Assembly: GCA_002315435.1 (NCBI GenBank)
Contig: DCFW01000020.1
Span: forward strand, 5,332 to 69,331
From: Bacteroidales bacterium UBA1794
Lineage (GTDB): Bacteria; Bacteroidota; Bacteroidia; Bacteroidales; Bacteroidaceae
Reading direction: 5' to 3'
DNA: 64,000 nucleotides
Of this stretch, positions 8,976-17,408 are shown one piece after another. Below the pieces are notes generated by a model. That model did not search any database. It worked only from the letters and a program-made list of their open reading frames with translations, and had not been told where the DNA came from. The position numbers were made by a program, and so were the translations under genes. How positions within the stretch are numbered: position 1 is the first letter of the stretch; the number at the start of each line of letters is the position of its first letter.

Positions 8976-9623
8976 ATGAAAAAGATTTTTGGACCTGATC
9001 CAAACGCTATTTATCCGAATGAGGACATTAAGCAGATTTGCTTTATTAAGAATGTGATTAAGAATCCTAATATCATTGTAGGAGATTATACGTATTATGA
9101 TGATATAGACGGACCGGAGAATTTTGAAGATCATGTTACTCATTTATACCCGTTTATCGGCGACAAACTGATTATCGGCAAGTTCTGTGCAATAGCCCGT
9201 GGCATTGAGTTTGTGATGAATGGTGCCAATCACAGAATGAATTCTGTATCCACTTACCCGTTCCACATTATGGGAGGCGGTTGGGAAGATTTTACCCCTA
9301 AGCTGAGCGAGCTTCCCCTAAAGGGCGATACAGTGGTCGACAACGATGTATGGTTCGGACAAAACGTGACAGTGATGCCGGGTGTGCACATTGGTGACGG
9401 AGCCATCATTGCAGCAAACTCCGTAGTGACGAAAGATGTACTTCCCTATCATATCGTAGGAGGTAACCCTGCTAAAATTATCAGAAAGCGTTTTGATGAT
9501 GAATTGATCGAAAACTTATTGGAGCTTCAATGGTGGAATTTGGATCCTAAAACCCTCTTTGATAACATGAAAGCACTTTGTCGTAGTGATTTAGGAAGAG
9601 TAATGAGAATAAATCGAATGTAA
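8976..9623 (+). CDS. Vat/CatB-family xenobiotic O-acetyltransferase
   Basis: A 215-residue left-handed beta-helix acetyltransferase. The N-terminus (FGPDP, then IVGDYTYYDD), the GANHRMN segment with the catalytic His, and the hexapeptide coils VWFGQNVTVMPGVHIGDGAIIAANSVVTKDV are hallmarks of the Vat (streptogramin A) and CatB (chloramphenicol) acetyltransferase group. Chromosomal members in Bacteroides are common, and whether this one confers resistance cannot be told from sequence. The next gene (VOC protein) starts 24 bases downstream, so they may be co-transcribed. Confidence 0.8.
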   Translation: MKKIFGPDPNAIYPNEDIKQICFIKNVIKNPNIIVGDYTYYDDIDGPENFEDHVTHLYPFIGDKLIIGKFCAIARGIEFVMNGANHRMNSVSTYPFHIMGGGWEDFTPKLSELPLKGDTVVDNDVWFGQNVTVMPGVHIGDGAIIAANSVVTKDVLPYHIVGGNPAKIIRKRFDDELIENLLELQWWNLDPKTLFDNMKALCRSDLGRVMRINRM

Positions 9624-9647
9624 AGTGATCACCAAAAGTTTTAGATT

Positions 9648-10118
9648 ATGAAATATATATCCACATTATTAGCAGTAAAAGATATTAAAAAATCAAGACA
9701 ATTTTATGAAGAAATTTTTCATGAAGAGGTGAAGTTTGATTTTGGTCGTAATATTGTATTTAAAAGCGGAATATGTCTTCAACAGGACTTTGCCTTGTTG
9801 GCAGACATATCTCCTGAGAGTATCGTGGAGCGATCACATAATATGGAGCTTTACTATGAAGCGAGTGATTTTGAAAATGAATTAAATAGATTAGCTGAAT
9901 ATCAGTATATTAAATATGTTCACCCACTCAAAATACATGCATGGAAGCAACAAGTAATCAGGATATATGACCCGGATTACCATATAATTGAGATCGGAGA
10001 AGCCATGGAAAGTGTTGCTAAAAGATATTTACAAAAAGGGTATTCAATAGAAGAAACAGCAAAAATCATTCAACATCCTATAGCTTTCGTAAAAAGTGTT
10101 GAATTGGGAAAGAAATAA
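9648..10118 (+). CDS. VOC-superfamily (glyoxalase-like) protein
   Basis: A 156-residue protein. Residues 1 to about 120 match the vicinal-oxygen-chelate fold, with the opening LLAVKDIKKSRQFYEEIF and the closing IYDPDYHIIEIGE. A C-terminal tail of about 35 residues (KRYLQKGYSIEETAKIIQHP) looks like a small helix-turn-helix. The substrate or bound ligand is unknown; VOC proteins include glyoxalases, dioxygenases and antibiotic-binding proteins. The preceding gene is a Vat-like acetyltransferase, which makes a role in xenobiotic handling possible but unproven. Confidence 0.7.
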   Translation: MKYISTLLAVKDIKKSRQFYEEIFHEEVKFDFGRNIVFKSGICLQQDFALLADISPESIVERSHNMELYYEASDFENELNRLAEYQYIKYVHPLKIHAWKQQVIRIYDPDYHIIEIGEAMESVAKRYLQKGYSIEETAKIIQHPIAFVKSVELGKK

Positions 10119-10122
10119 TTAC

Positions 10123-10130
10123 TACTTTTG
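10123..10130 (+). promoter_or_regulatory. -7 box upstream of HAD phosphatase
   Basis: TACTTTTG matches the Bacteroides TAnnTTTG element, 20 bases before the start of the HAD gene. A clear -33 TTTG at the standard distance is not seen; TTG at 10104-10106 is slightly close. Confidence 0.5.
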
Positions 10131-10150
10131 TAGTCATAAAATTTTATGAC

Positions 10151-10798
10151 ATGGCTATAAGAACAATTATTTTGGATTTCGACGGAACAATCGCCGATAC
10201 AAGAAAAAGTATTATCCTCTCTATTCAATCTTCACTCGCAGAAGCTGAAATGCAACCGGCAGACGAAGAGCAGATAAAGGCTTATATAGGTTTGCCTTTA
10301 AAAGATATTCTTAAAAAGATTGCCGATATTCCTGATGATGCCACTATGGAGAAGTTGGTGGCAATATACAGAAAGCGATATAATGAAATAGCGGAGAACT
10401 GTGTAAAGCTATTCCCGAACGTAATGCGCGTATTGGATGAGCTCTACCAAAAGGGCATCACCATCACTGTAGCGTCAAGCAAAGGACGTGGAGCCTTACT
10501 GCTTTTACTTGACAAACTAGGCGTAAGAGACTACATGACGCTCATCTTGGGCGAGCAAGATATCCATCACAAGAAACCGGCTCCGGATATGGCTCTTTTA
10601 ATCATGGAAGAAACAAACTCCAAACCTGATGAGACACTGGTTATCGGCGACACCATTTATGACATAGCCATGGGACATGGTGCGCATTGCCTTACTTGCG
10701 GTGTGAAATACGGATACAACTCCACAGCACAATTAAAAAGCGAGCAACCTGATTATCTCATTGATAACTTCTCAGAACTTCTTGAAATTGTAAATTAA
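10151..10798 (+). CDS. HAD-superfamily hydrolase, phosphoglycolate-phosphatase-like
   Basis: A 215-residue haloacid-dehalogenase phosphatase with motif I DFDGTIADT (nucleophile Asp near residue 9), motif II Ser in VASSKG, motif III Lys in HKKPAPD and motif IV GDTIYD. The helical cap inserted after motif I is the type seen in phosphoglycolate phosphatase and PpaX/Gph proteins. The true substrate is undetermined. It is followed after 6 bases by a GNAT gene, so the two form an operon. Confidence 0.8.
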   Translation: MAIRTIILDFDGTIADTRKSIILSIQSSLAEAEMQPADEEQIKAYIGLPLKDILKKIADIPDDATMEKLVAIYRKRYNEIAENCVKLFPNVMRVLDELYQKGITITVASSKGRGALLLLLDKLGVRDYMTLILGEQDIHHKKPAPDMALLIMEETNSKPDETLVIGDTIYDIAMGHGAHCLTCGVKYGYNSTAQLKSEQPDYLIDNFSELLEIVN

Positions 10799-10804
10799 GA
10801 AACA

Positions 10805-11338
10805 ATGATCATTGTCAAGCACGAGGAATTCCTTTTACGTACGTTTGAAGAAGCAGATGCTACTGCAATGGCAAACTTGTTGAATAACAAGAAGATATGG
10901 GACAATTGCAGAGACGGACTCCCCTATCCCTACTCCTATGATGACGGATTGGCATTCATTCGTAAAATAAACAGCAAAGATGAAATTCAGGAATTATGTA
11001 TTGCTATTGACGGCAATCCGGCTGGAAATATAGGTATCGTTCCCGGAACCGATGTAGAAAGATTCAATGCGGAGATCGGTTATTATCTGGGCGAACCCTA
11101 TTGGAACAAAGGATTAATGACAAAAGTATTGGCTGCTGCCATAAGATACTACTTTTCCAATACAAGAATTATCAGACTGCACGCTTGCGTATACGAATAC
11201 AATAAACCATCCATGCATGTACTTGAAAAGAACGGTTTCACTAAAATGGGAATAGCCCGAAAGGCAATCTTCAAGAACGGCAAATTCTGGGATGCACACA
11301 TCTATGAATTGCTTAAAGAAGATGCTCTCAAAAGATAA
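10805..11338 (+). CDS. GNAT acetyltransferase, RimJ/RimL type
   Basis: A 177-residue acetyltransferase with EIGYYLGEPYWNKGLMTKVL (acetyl-CoA binding) and the C-terminal VYEYNKPSMHVLEKNGF, the pattern of RimJ/RimL-like N-terminal protein or small-molecule acetyltransferases. It begins 6 bases after the HAD gene and ends before a strong terminator. The target is unknown. Confidence 0.8.
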   Translation: MIIVKHEEFLLRTFEEADATAMANLLNNKKIWDNCRDGLPYPYSYDDGLAFIRKINSKDEIQELCIAIDGNPAGNIGIVPGTDVERFNAEIGYYLGEPYWNKGLMTKVLAAAIRYYFSNTRIIRLHACVYEYNKPSMHVLEKNGFTKMGIARKAIFKNGKFWDAHIYELLKEDALKR

Positions 11339-11358
11339 AGTTCATCTATTAAATAATT

Positions 11359-11397
11359 GAAGGCTGTATTGACTAAATACCAATACAGCCTTCATTA
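11359..11397. terminator. Bidirectional terminator
   Basis: A perfect 13-base stem (GAAGGCTGTATTG with CAATACAGCCTTC) with a 9-base loop lies between the plus-strand GNAT and the minus-strand zinc-ribbon gene. Confidence 0.85.
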
Positions 11398-11422
11398 TAT
11401 CTCCCAGCGAAATCGAAAAACG

Positions 11423-11707
11423 TTATTTCTTCCAACGTTTCAATGTAGGGAAATAAGCATTCATAGTTGCAACAGCTACTTCTCTGCTTAACTTCTCATC
11501 ATCATCATCATCCAAATCTTCATTGAATTGCTCAAGCATATCTGCACAATGTTGAATCATGTCATCCATTGTGAAGTCGTTTGTGAAGTGACCGTCTTTA
11601 TAGCAGAATCCGCAGTAATCAGTGTTTACCGTTTGATCGGCATTCGTTCCGTTACCCGAAAAATCATCCATGGGCATCCCGCAACTTTGACAAATTTTCT
11701 TTTTCAT
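11423..11707 (-). CDS. Small zinc-ribbon protein
   Basis: A 94-residue protein whose N-terminus KKKICQSCGMPMDD holds one CxxC pair; a second pair (YCGFC) follows about 25 residues later, making a four-cysteine zinc ribbon. The middle is acidic with a run of Asp. The ATG at 11707 is chosen because the family begins right before the first CxxC; the frame stays open upstream to 11794 but that extension is low-complexity. A TATCTTTG box on the minus strand (11731-11738) would give a short leader. Function of the family is unknown. Confidence 0.75.
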   Translation of the reverse strand: MKKKICQSCGMPMDDFSGNGTNADQTVNTDYCGFCYKDGHFTNDFTMDDMIQHCADMLEQFNEDLDDDDDEKLSREVAVATMNAYFPTLKRWKK

Positions 11708-11790
11708 AATATTTCCTTTTTTGTTTACGACAAAGATATTTATATAAATAATAAAAAAAGTTATCCAAACTTGCTTTTTTTTGTTCAATA

Positions 11791-12417
11791 TCACTTATTT
11801 GATTTAAAGAGACTACGATTTTTATTCGCAGTTGAGTGAGCAGGAGCCCCATCGCTAGATAAGCTTTTCAAGTTTTCATATTGTTCATGCTCCTCTTCAC
11901 TAAAAAGTACAAAATAATCTTCATGATAGATATAATTACATAGTACCTTATCATTTTCAAATACCTTTTTCCGAGAAAATATCCACAAATGAACCAGCTC
12001 AACTCGAGTATCATCCGGTATATACACAATTAAATTCTTAATAATGCTGTTAACCATCGGATCCACTTTGCCGTTCAGCAGTTTGATAATATAATCTCTG
12101 TCATTCATTAATCTAGTCGCATCTACATCCTGAGTGGAATGAATTAATATATAATAGAGGGCCATTTCCTGCTCTAAAGGAGACATTTTATCCTTTTCAT
12201 CCTCCCAAAAATCGTAGAAATGGTCATATACAACGGTACCAATGTACCGTTGTAAAGTATCATCAGCTTTAACCATAATTGATTCAAGAGAAACCTTTTT
12301 CTCGCCCTTTTTGGCAAGATAACTTTTAAACTTGTCAAAAATTACCATATTGAGAGCAGGTTCCATAATTACTTTAAACGGAAATTCTTCGACCAGTTTG
12401 AGATTTCCTAGTTTCAT
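11791..12417 (-). CDS. Hypothetical protein, paralogue of the 17.4-18.3 kb gene
   Basis: A 208-residue protein that I do not recognise. It clearly resembles the N-terminal two-thirds of the protein at 17409-18275: HxxxxYDFWE, YYILIHSTQDVD, a run ending VYIPDDTR and a W-x-x-SRKKVFEN block all have counterparts in the same order. It lacks the roughly 85-residue C-terminal domain of that paralogue and ends in a Ser/Asn/Lys-rich tail. No membrane segment or signal is seen. It is divergent from an XRE regulator and about 600 bases from the Thoeris genes. Its promoter appears to be TTG-N20-TACTTTTG on the minus strand (12445-12475). Confidence 0.6.
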   Translation of the reverse strand: MKLGNLKLVEEFPFKVIMEPALNMVIFDKFKSYLAKKGEKKVSLESIMVKADDTLQRYIGTVVYDHFYDFWEDEKDKMSPLEQEMALYYILIHSTQDVDATRLMNDRDYIIKLLNGKVDPMVNSIIKNLIVYIPDDTRVELVHLWIFSRKKVFENDKVLCNYIYHEDYFVLFSEEEHEQYENLKSLSSDGAPAHSTANKNRSLFKSNK

Positions 12418-12444
12418 TTTTAATATTTTTTAAAATTCAGCGCA

Positions 12445-12496
12445 CAAAAGTAATATAAATAATTGGCATATGCAAGCCATGTGCATTAATCACATG
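12445..12496 (-). promoter_or_regulatory. Promoter and palindrome between divergent genes
   Basis: On the minus strand TTG and TACTTTTG are separated by 20 bases, matching the Bacteroides consensus for the 11.8-12.4 kb gene. Immediately upstream lies CATGTG-N7-CACATG (12478-12496), an inverted repeat. CACATG recurs at 12600-12605 inside the XRE promoter, so these may be sites for the XRE protein (inference). Confidence 0.5.
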
Positions 12497-12595
12497 CATA
12501 ACTTATGTTAGCGTAAGAAGAAATTATTAAAACCAAGAACGATATACATCATCTTTTATAAATAACCAAGATGAGCAAAATTACTATAGCAAATA

Positions 12596-12627
12596 TTTGC
12601 ACATGTAAACACTATTTACTTCTTTTG
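12596..12627 (+). promoter_or_regulatory. Promoter of the XRE regulator gene
   Basis: TTTG at 12596-12599, 20 bases, then TTCTTTTG (one mismatch to TAnnTTTG) at 12620-12627, 17 bases before the start codon. The GCACATGT motif overlaps the spacer, as expected for an autoregulated gene. Confidence 0.5.
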
Positions 12628-12644
12628 CCATAAATAAAGAGTAT

Positions 12645-12995
12645 ATGAAAACTACGAATCAAATAATTGAAGAGAATCTAAAGAAAATTAGAGAACTGTC
12701 CGGATTTACGCAAGCGAAAGTAGCCTTATCTATTGGTGTGGAGCGTTCTGCATACATCAATTATGAAAGAGCTACAAGAGAAGTTCCATATACTATTTTA
12801 GAAAATATAGGCAATCTGTTCGGATGCGATTCTTTCGTATTATATGAAGATAATGCTCAAATCAATAATGAAATTCTATCCACAAGGTTTAATATTCCAG
12901 ATATTGATGAGAAGGATTTAAAAGAAATCATCAATTTCAATGATATAGTAGAGTTTTACCTCAAAATGGAACGTATTGCTCAAAAGGAAGCCTAA
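12645..12995 (+). CDS. XRE-family helix-turn-helix transcriptional regulator
   Basis: A 116-residue protein. Residues 6-65 form a Cro/C1-type HTH (LKKIRELSGFTQAKVALSIGVERSAYINYERATREVPY). The remaining 50 residues are acidic and helical and probably serve dimerisation; no peptidase domain is present. It is convergent with the ThsA gene (19-base gap), divergent from the unrecognised 208-residue gene, and has repeated CACATG elements upstream. It may control the 208-residue gene and itself; a direct effect on the Thoeris genes is not shown by the layout. Confidence 0.8.
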   Translation: MKTTNQIIEENLKKIRELSGFTQAKVALSIGVERSAYINYERATREVPYTILENIGNLFGCDSFVLYEDNAQINNEILSTRFNIPDIDEKDLKEIINFNDIVEFYLKMERIAQKEA

Positions 12996-13013
12996 GTTAT
13001 ACGCAAGCAAAAA

Positions 13014-13883
13014 TTATTTCAATAAATTATTTGTGTAATATTCTTCTATTTGTAATAAATTTATTTTGCATCTTATCGAAGAATGCAATATAATATTGAC
13101 CCCTGCCGGCATAGAAAAACATTTAAAAAACTCCCAGCAATTCAACATAAACAATAATAATCTTTGAGGTGACTTTGGAACCTTACTCTGTCCAGCCCCA
13201 ATCAATGGAAGATACACGGGACGACTATTTGCCATCTTCTCAAGGTGGTCAAATAATTTCATATAAACATTCCTTAATTCCTCTACTGAAACAAAAGCTT
13301 TATCATTCTCATCAAAATGAGTGACAGCAACAAGTACATATATATTCTGCCCATCTTCTACATCAGCACATGTCCCTAAATCATATATCTTTTGTTTCCC
13401 CGTTTTTCTAATAACAGATTTAAATGAAATTCCATCTAGTGATGAAGATATCTTTGAATCTAATTCAGGCAACCTATCTTTAAAATACGTATCAATAAAG
13501 ATTCCATGAATAGTTTTGTGAGCAATGATTTTATCATCAACAATTGTATCAAAGTATTCATTCACAGGAATGACAACAACACCTTTCTGTGAAAACAAAT
13601 CACCAAACTTTACTATGACACTCAATTTAGGATGAATATAAAGATCTATCTTCTTTATATCTTTAGTCATAAATATCCCATATGCAACACAGATGACCAC
13701 TATCACTATAGCATAAAGAATTATACATAGTCCAGACAAGTTTGACTTATCTGGACTTGCAATGAATGCTACTAATGTTGTCATCGATGACAAGGTTCCC
13801 AATGCTGCAACAAAATATCCCCAAAAACGCCTCATATGCATAAATTTAAATAGCCTTCTGAAGACATTAATCCTAAGGCTCAT
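13014..13883 (-). CDS. thsA: Type II Thoeris effector ThsA (two membrane helices plus macro domain)
   Basis: A 289-residue protein with two hydrophobic helices near residues 21-42 and 50-72, followed by a macro-like domain (about 85-289). The domain contains VVIPVNEYFD near 104 and a Gly-rich ligand loop PLIGAGQSK at 226-234. This architecture is the ThsA_Macro family (formerly DUF6430) of type II Thoeris. From published work on the family, the macro domain senses a histidine-ADP-ribose signal made by the TIR partner, and the membrane part then harms the infected cell. It starts 2 bases after the ThsB stop, so the pair is an operon. Both parts look complete. Confidence 0.85.
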   Translation of the reverse strand: MSLRINVFRRLFKFMHMRRFWGYFVAALGTLSSMTTLVAFIASPDKSNLSGLCIILYAIVIVVICVAYGIFMTKDIKKIDLYIHPKLSVIVKFGDLFSQKGVVVIPVNEYFDTIVDDKIIAHKTIHGIFIDTYFKDRLPELDSKISSSLDGISFKSVIRKTGKQKIYDLGTCADVEDGQNIYVLVAVTHFDENDKAFVSVEELRNVYMKLFDHLEKMANSRPVYLPLIGAGQSKVPKSPQRLLLFMLNCWEFFKCFSMPAGVNIILHSSIRCKINLLQIEEYYTNNLLK

Positions 13884-13885
13884 TT

Positions 13886-14452
13886 TTATAAATCAAAGAA
13901 ATATGTACTCGAATTTGTCTTTGTATTAATCATAAAGTCTGAATTATTTAATGCTTTTTCTATAAGATTTTTCTTCATAGGAATATGAAGTGTTGGAACG
14001 TTACTCATTGAATTACGAAATACAGGCAGATTATCCCATAAATCTTTTACCTGCTTTCTTAAGTCTCCTGAACTAGTGACGATGTCACTCTTTTCTTTAA
14101 ACTCCGGATAAATAACAATTACGGGCAGGCCACTTGTATTAATTCCATACTCAATTTCTTCTCTTAATGCCCGAGAATTTTTAGTTACTGAACTTAAAAA
14201 TAATATTATATTTTTAGAGTTGTTTAATCGTTCATGAAGTCTTGGTTTCAATGTATCTTCCCAATCGCTGCCATCACGAACGTTATAGGTTTTGTCATGT
14301 GAATCAACAAAAGGGAATGAAGAATCGTCTGCTTTCCATGCTCTCAATAGATTGTACGATACAAAATCTTTAGCTGCATATGCACCTAAATTGCTCTCTT
14401 TAAACGGCTCATCTACATAAAATGCCGAATAATTTCCATTTCTATACGCCAT
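13886..14452 (-). CDS. thsB: Thoeris ThsB, TIR-like signalling enzyme
   Basis: A 188-residue protein of the ThsB/DUF1863 TIR-like family. It opens with AYRNGNYSAFYVDEPF, has the NVRDGSDWEDTLKPRLHERL segment, the strand NIILFLSSVT and then RALREEIEYGI, where Glu98 or Glu99 is the expected catalytic glutamate. In characterised Thoeris systems this enzyme uses NAD+ on phage infection to make an ADP-ribose-type messenger. It directly precedes ThsA on the same strand. No second ThsB is present in the window, so recognition would depend on this single sensor. Confidence 0.85.
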   Translation of the reverse strand: MAYRNGNYSAFYVDEPFKESNLGAYAAKDFVSYNLLRAWKADDSSFPFVDSHDKTYNVRDGSDWEDTLKPRLHERLNNSKNIILFLSSVTKNSRALREEIEYGINTSGLPVIVIYPEFKEKSDIVTSSGDLRKQVKDLWDNLPVFRNSMSNVPTLHIPMKKNLIEKALNNSDFMINTKTNSSTYFFDL

Positions 14453-14765
14453 AATACTTCTTTTATTTGTTAAACAATATATTCATTATTATTTTTAATA
14501 GCAATAATCTAAAATGATAAGGAGAAATCTTCATATTTTTAGATATAAATCATAGTAATATCCACCTCTCTGCGAAAGGTTGTTAGGCCTTTCAAGCTAC
14601 TATTTTCTATATTTATTTCTTATTTCAACGGTGCAATTATACAAAAAATATATATAGAAGACAAATAAATTCACAATTAATGCAGGATACAATAATAAAA
14701 AAAGATTAATTGAGACTAAATATCCAACAGAAGCTCATCCTAATTTTCTAAAATAGCAACAGCAT
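14453..14765. other. Gene-free stretch upstream of Thoeris
   Basis: About 300 AT-rich bases between the ThsB start and the DUF3987 terminator. It must hold the Thoeris promoter, but no clean TTTG/TAnnTTTG pair was found on the minus strand. No open frame of interest is present. Confidence 0.4.
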
Positions 14766-14803
14766 AAAAACGCCTCCGGGCAACAGATTCCCCGGAGGCA
14801 TTC
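14766..14803 (-). terminator. Terminator after the DUF3987 gene
   Basis: On the minus strand GCCTCCGGG pairs with CCCGGAGGC over a 10-base loop and is followed by a T run. It lies 36 bases after the DUF3987 stop and separates that module from the Thoeris operon. Confidence 0.8.
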
Positions 14804-14838
14804 CTACAAACATTAAAAACACTAAAATACTAAAAACA

Positions 14839-17304
14839 CTACAACTTATCTTGACTAGCACCTTCCTCACAGGCGTAAATGAAATCATCAAAACCAACCT
14901 TCCTGTACGTCCCATGATCCACTTTCTTTAGCAGAAAGCCTGTACCGTCTTTATCTCTTATGAATTGGTTGACGTAGTTGTAAATCGTGGCTCTACTGAT
15001 CTTCAATGCAGCACCTATATCATTCGCCTCATTCATCGTGAACTCATCAGGTAAGGCACTGTAATACTGAAACTTGATAGGCATATTCTTCATCGTTCCC
15101 TCCTTCGGCTTTGGAGTCAGGTAACGGAAAGCATAGGCTGAGTGTTGATTCAAGACACTGATAATCTCCAGGGCAAGTTGCAAATCCTCATCGGAACAGT
15201 GGAGGTCATGCTCATAGTCTGTCACGCTATTTACACGCAGTGCAGTTAGAATCATGCAAATGCGTCCGTGTGCCAACCCTAAGCGGTGAATGGTACCATC
15301 GTAGTCACCGTCGTAGAGGGTATGGTGCTGCAACAGCATATTGTTGAAGTAACGCTCCACTTTGCTCTCCTGCTCGGCAGACATCACAAAGCGTACGCCT
15401 TTCTCACCGCTACAGTCAAACGCCGTGTACATCACATATACGTCACGGGCATATTCGTCAAATAAATCCTGATAAGATTTTCCTTCGTTCACGGCATACT
15501 GATTGACCCACTCCACCACTTTAGGCTTATAGTAGTAGATATTGAAACGGTTGAACAGTCCGTTTTCGGGCGAATGAATCAGGTTGCGAAGTTGCTCGGG
15601 CGTACCGCTCATCACGGTCGACATGCAGGGATGATCTATCTCGAAATAAGTGCCTTCGCCCTTCTCGTTCATCGTACTGCTGCTGTCGCCTGAACGACTG
15701 AACTTCAATGCTTCATGATGCGGTATCTTGCGGAACTTGTCAGAGAAAGCTCCATAATCTTTCCCGAAAATATAAGCCAGCGTATCACCCTCCGTTTCAA
15801 ACATGATGCCACGACCGCCATTCTCATACAACGTCCTCATGAAAGCCGCTGCACTACTCTCAGCCGTCATGATAAACAACTTGTAAGGAGGCATCGGTTC
15901 AGTCATTTTCGCCGGCTCTGCATTGCGACCCTTACTCTTGCTTTCGGCTTTCAACTGCTCCTCCTTACGCTTGTATTCACGTATGGCAGTCACCGATTCA
16001 GTCAGCAATTTATCATGGATGGGACGCACCAAACGAAGGCAATGTTTCATTTTACCCTTACCTGCACCCGATTGTGCCAGTCCGAAGAAAAAGAGGTTGG
16101 CTTCGACCATGTCACCGCCATAGATCATATAATAATGTGGCATGGCGGCACTCAATGTGCTCAGCGCAGTCATCAATATCAAACCTTTTTCACCGGATGT
16201 ACCGGCTATGTCGGTGATCTGTTGCAACAACGAGGGCAACTTGTCGTAAATGGACGAATCAAGCAAAGGCAACTCCCCCATCTCATCCACCTCTTCCTGA
16301 ATCTTCATCTCCTGAAGCGGCGCAACGGGCATGCGAATGTCAATGCCTGCATCCTTGGCCATCTCAAAGAAAGTGGCTATCGTGAACTTACCGTTACTGT
16401 CATGCATGCATTTATCGAAATAATCATCCAGATTGACGGTCTGTTTGCGACCATAGAATGAGCAGCATTGCTTGAACACCGCCCTGCCTGATTCGCCCAA
16501 TGCGGAGAGCGACATGCAAAGGCGGAAGAATGCTTCATAATCACCATTGGTGATGTCGGTCTGAATACGGGATGCCACCAACTGCACATGCGCCAACATA
16601 TCGCAATCGGCACTCTTCTTATCCGTTGCAATCTCTCTAGAAACTGCTTTGGGCTTCTTTTGCTGAGCTTCGGTGTAACGGGCAAACCAATATTCATAAT
16701 CCACTCCGCACATCAATCCTGCATTGCTGTAATAAGCCATGGGATCGTAGGACAAGTAGCAGGCACGCGCTATGTCAAAACAAGCTTTGTCGGTGACCAG
16801 ATGATACACTTCCTGGAGATATTGCATCACTGCATGCGAATAATCCACCACCGATGACTTTGTAGGGTCATACTTAATGAAGAGTTTCAAACCTTCGCCA
16901 CGGGGGCTTATGTAGGTGAGCAACGGATGCAGACAAGGATCGTTCAGCAGCCACACTTTTATTACTTCGGGGGTGAGATGCGGATTCTCCTTTTTGTCGA
17001 AGTCGAAGCTCAGCATGCCACTGACCGATTTCAACTTCTCTTTGTTTCGCTCGGTGAACACACCTACCGGAGTGACATAATCAAGCTGCGACTTCAGTTT
17101 CGCCTGCTTGGCAGGATCTGTTTCTTTGCGCAATGCTTCCACTTGCTCTTTGTAAGCGTCACTCCTGACCAGCTTAAACAGTGCCTTCGTCGTTACATTC
17201 TTTTCGGGATACTTGTTGGTGATCGGTCCGCGAAAGAACGAAAATACTTCCTCATTCATCATGCTTTCGAAATCTTCCATTCCATTTATTTTTAAATTTT
17301 TCAT
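14839..17304 (-). CDS. BT4734/VirE-N plus DUF3987 protein, primase-helicase-like
   Basis: An 821-residue protein. Residues about 50-230 match the BT4734-like/VirE N-terminal domain (LSFDFDKKENPHLTPEVIKVWL, then YISPRGEGLKLFIKYD), which resembles archaeo-eukaryotic primase folds. A PriCT-2-like linker follows. The DUF3987 domain (about 350-720) carries a P-loop GLAQSGAGKGKM near 410 and a conserved ETEGD block. The C-terminus ends in a winged/HTH segment (GAALKISRATIYNYVNQF). It is the last gene of the DUF4248/HU/muramidase module common in Bacteroidales. The module has no established function; nucleic-acid processing is inferred from the domains. Confidence 0.75.
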   Translation of the reverse strand: MKNLKINGMEDFESMMNEEVFSFFRGPITNKYPEKNVTTKALFKLVRSDAYKEQVEALRKETDPAKQAKLKSQLDYVTPVGVFTERNKEKLKSVSGMLSFDFDKKENPHLTPEVIKVWLLNDPCLHPLLTYISPRGEGLKLFIKYDPTKSSVVDYSHAVMQYLQEVYHLVTDKACFDIARACYLSYDPMAYYSNAGLMCGVDYEYWFARYTEAQQKKPKAVSREIATDKKSADCDMLAHVQLVASRIQTDITNGDYEAFFRLCMSLSALGESGRAVFKQCCSFYGRKQTVNLDDYFDKCMHDSNGKFTIATFFEMAKDAGIDIRMPVAPLQEMKIQEEVDEMGELPLLDSSIYDKLPSLLQQITDIAGTSGEKGLILMTALSTLSAAMPHYYMIYGGDMVEANLFFFGLAQSGAGKGKMKHCLRLVRPIHDKLLTESVTAIREYKRKEEQLKAESKSKGRNAEPAKMTEPMPPYKLFIMTAESSAAAFMRTLYENGGRGIMFETEGDTLAYIFGKDYGAFSDKFRKIPHHEALKFSRSGDSSSTMNEKGEGTYFEIDHPCMSTVMSGTPEQLRNLIHSPENGLFNRFNIYYYKPKVVEWVNQYAVNEGKSYQDLFDEYARDVYVMYTAFDCSGEKGVRFVMSAEQESKVERYFNNMLLQHHTLYDGDYDGTIHRLGLAHGRICMILTALRVNSVTDYEHDLHCSDEDLQLALEIISVLNQHSAYAFRYLTPKPKEGTMKNMPIKFQYYSALPDEFTMNEANDIGAALKISRATIYNYVNQFIRDKDGTGFLLKKVDHGTYRKVGFDDFIYACEEGASQDKL

Positions 17305-17408
17305 GCTTAAGAGAGTTTCTCAAAAGCCATGCAAAGGAATGGAAAACCGCATTACCCTACTGGTTAGTTACCGGTGAGTCATCAGTGCATTATAACTTTT
17401 ATTTACAT

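Noticed and set aside
15715..16461. 248-codon plus-strand frame opposite the DUF3987 gene
   Set aside because: It is antisense to a well-supported coding region and its translation looks like a shadow, rich in His, Arg and Gln without motifs.
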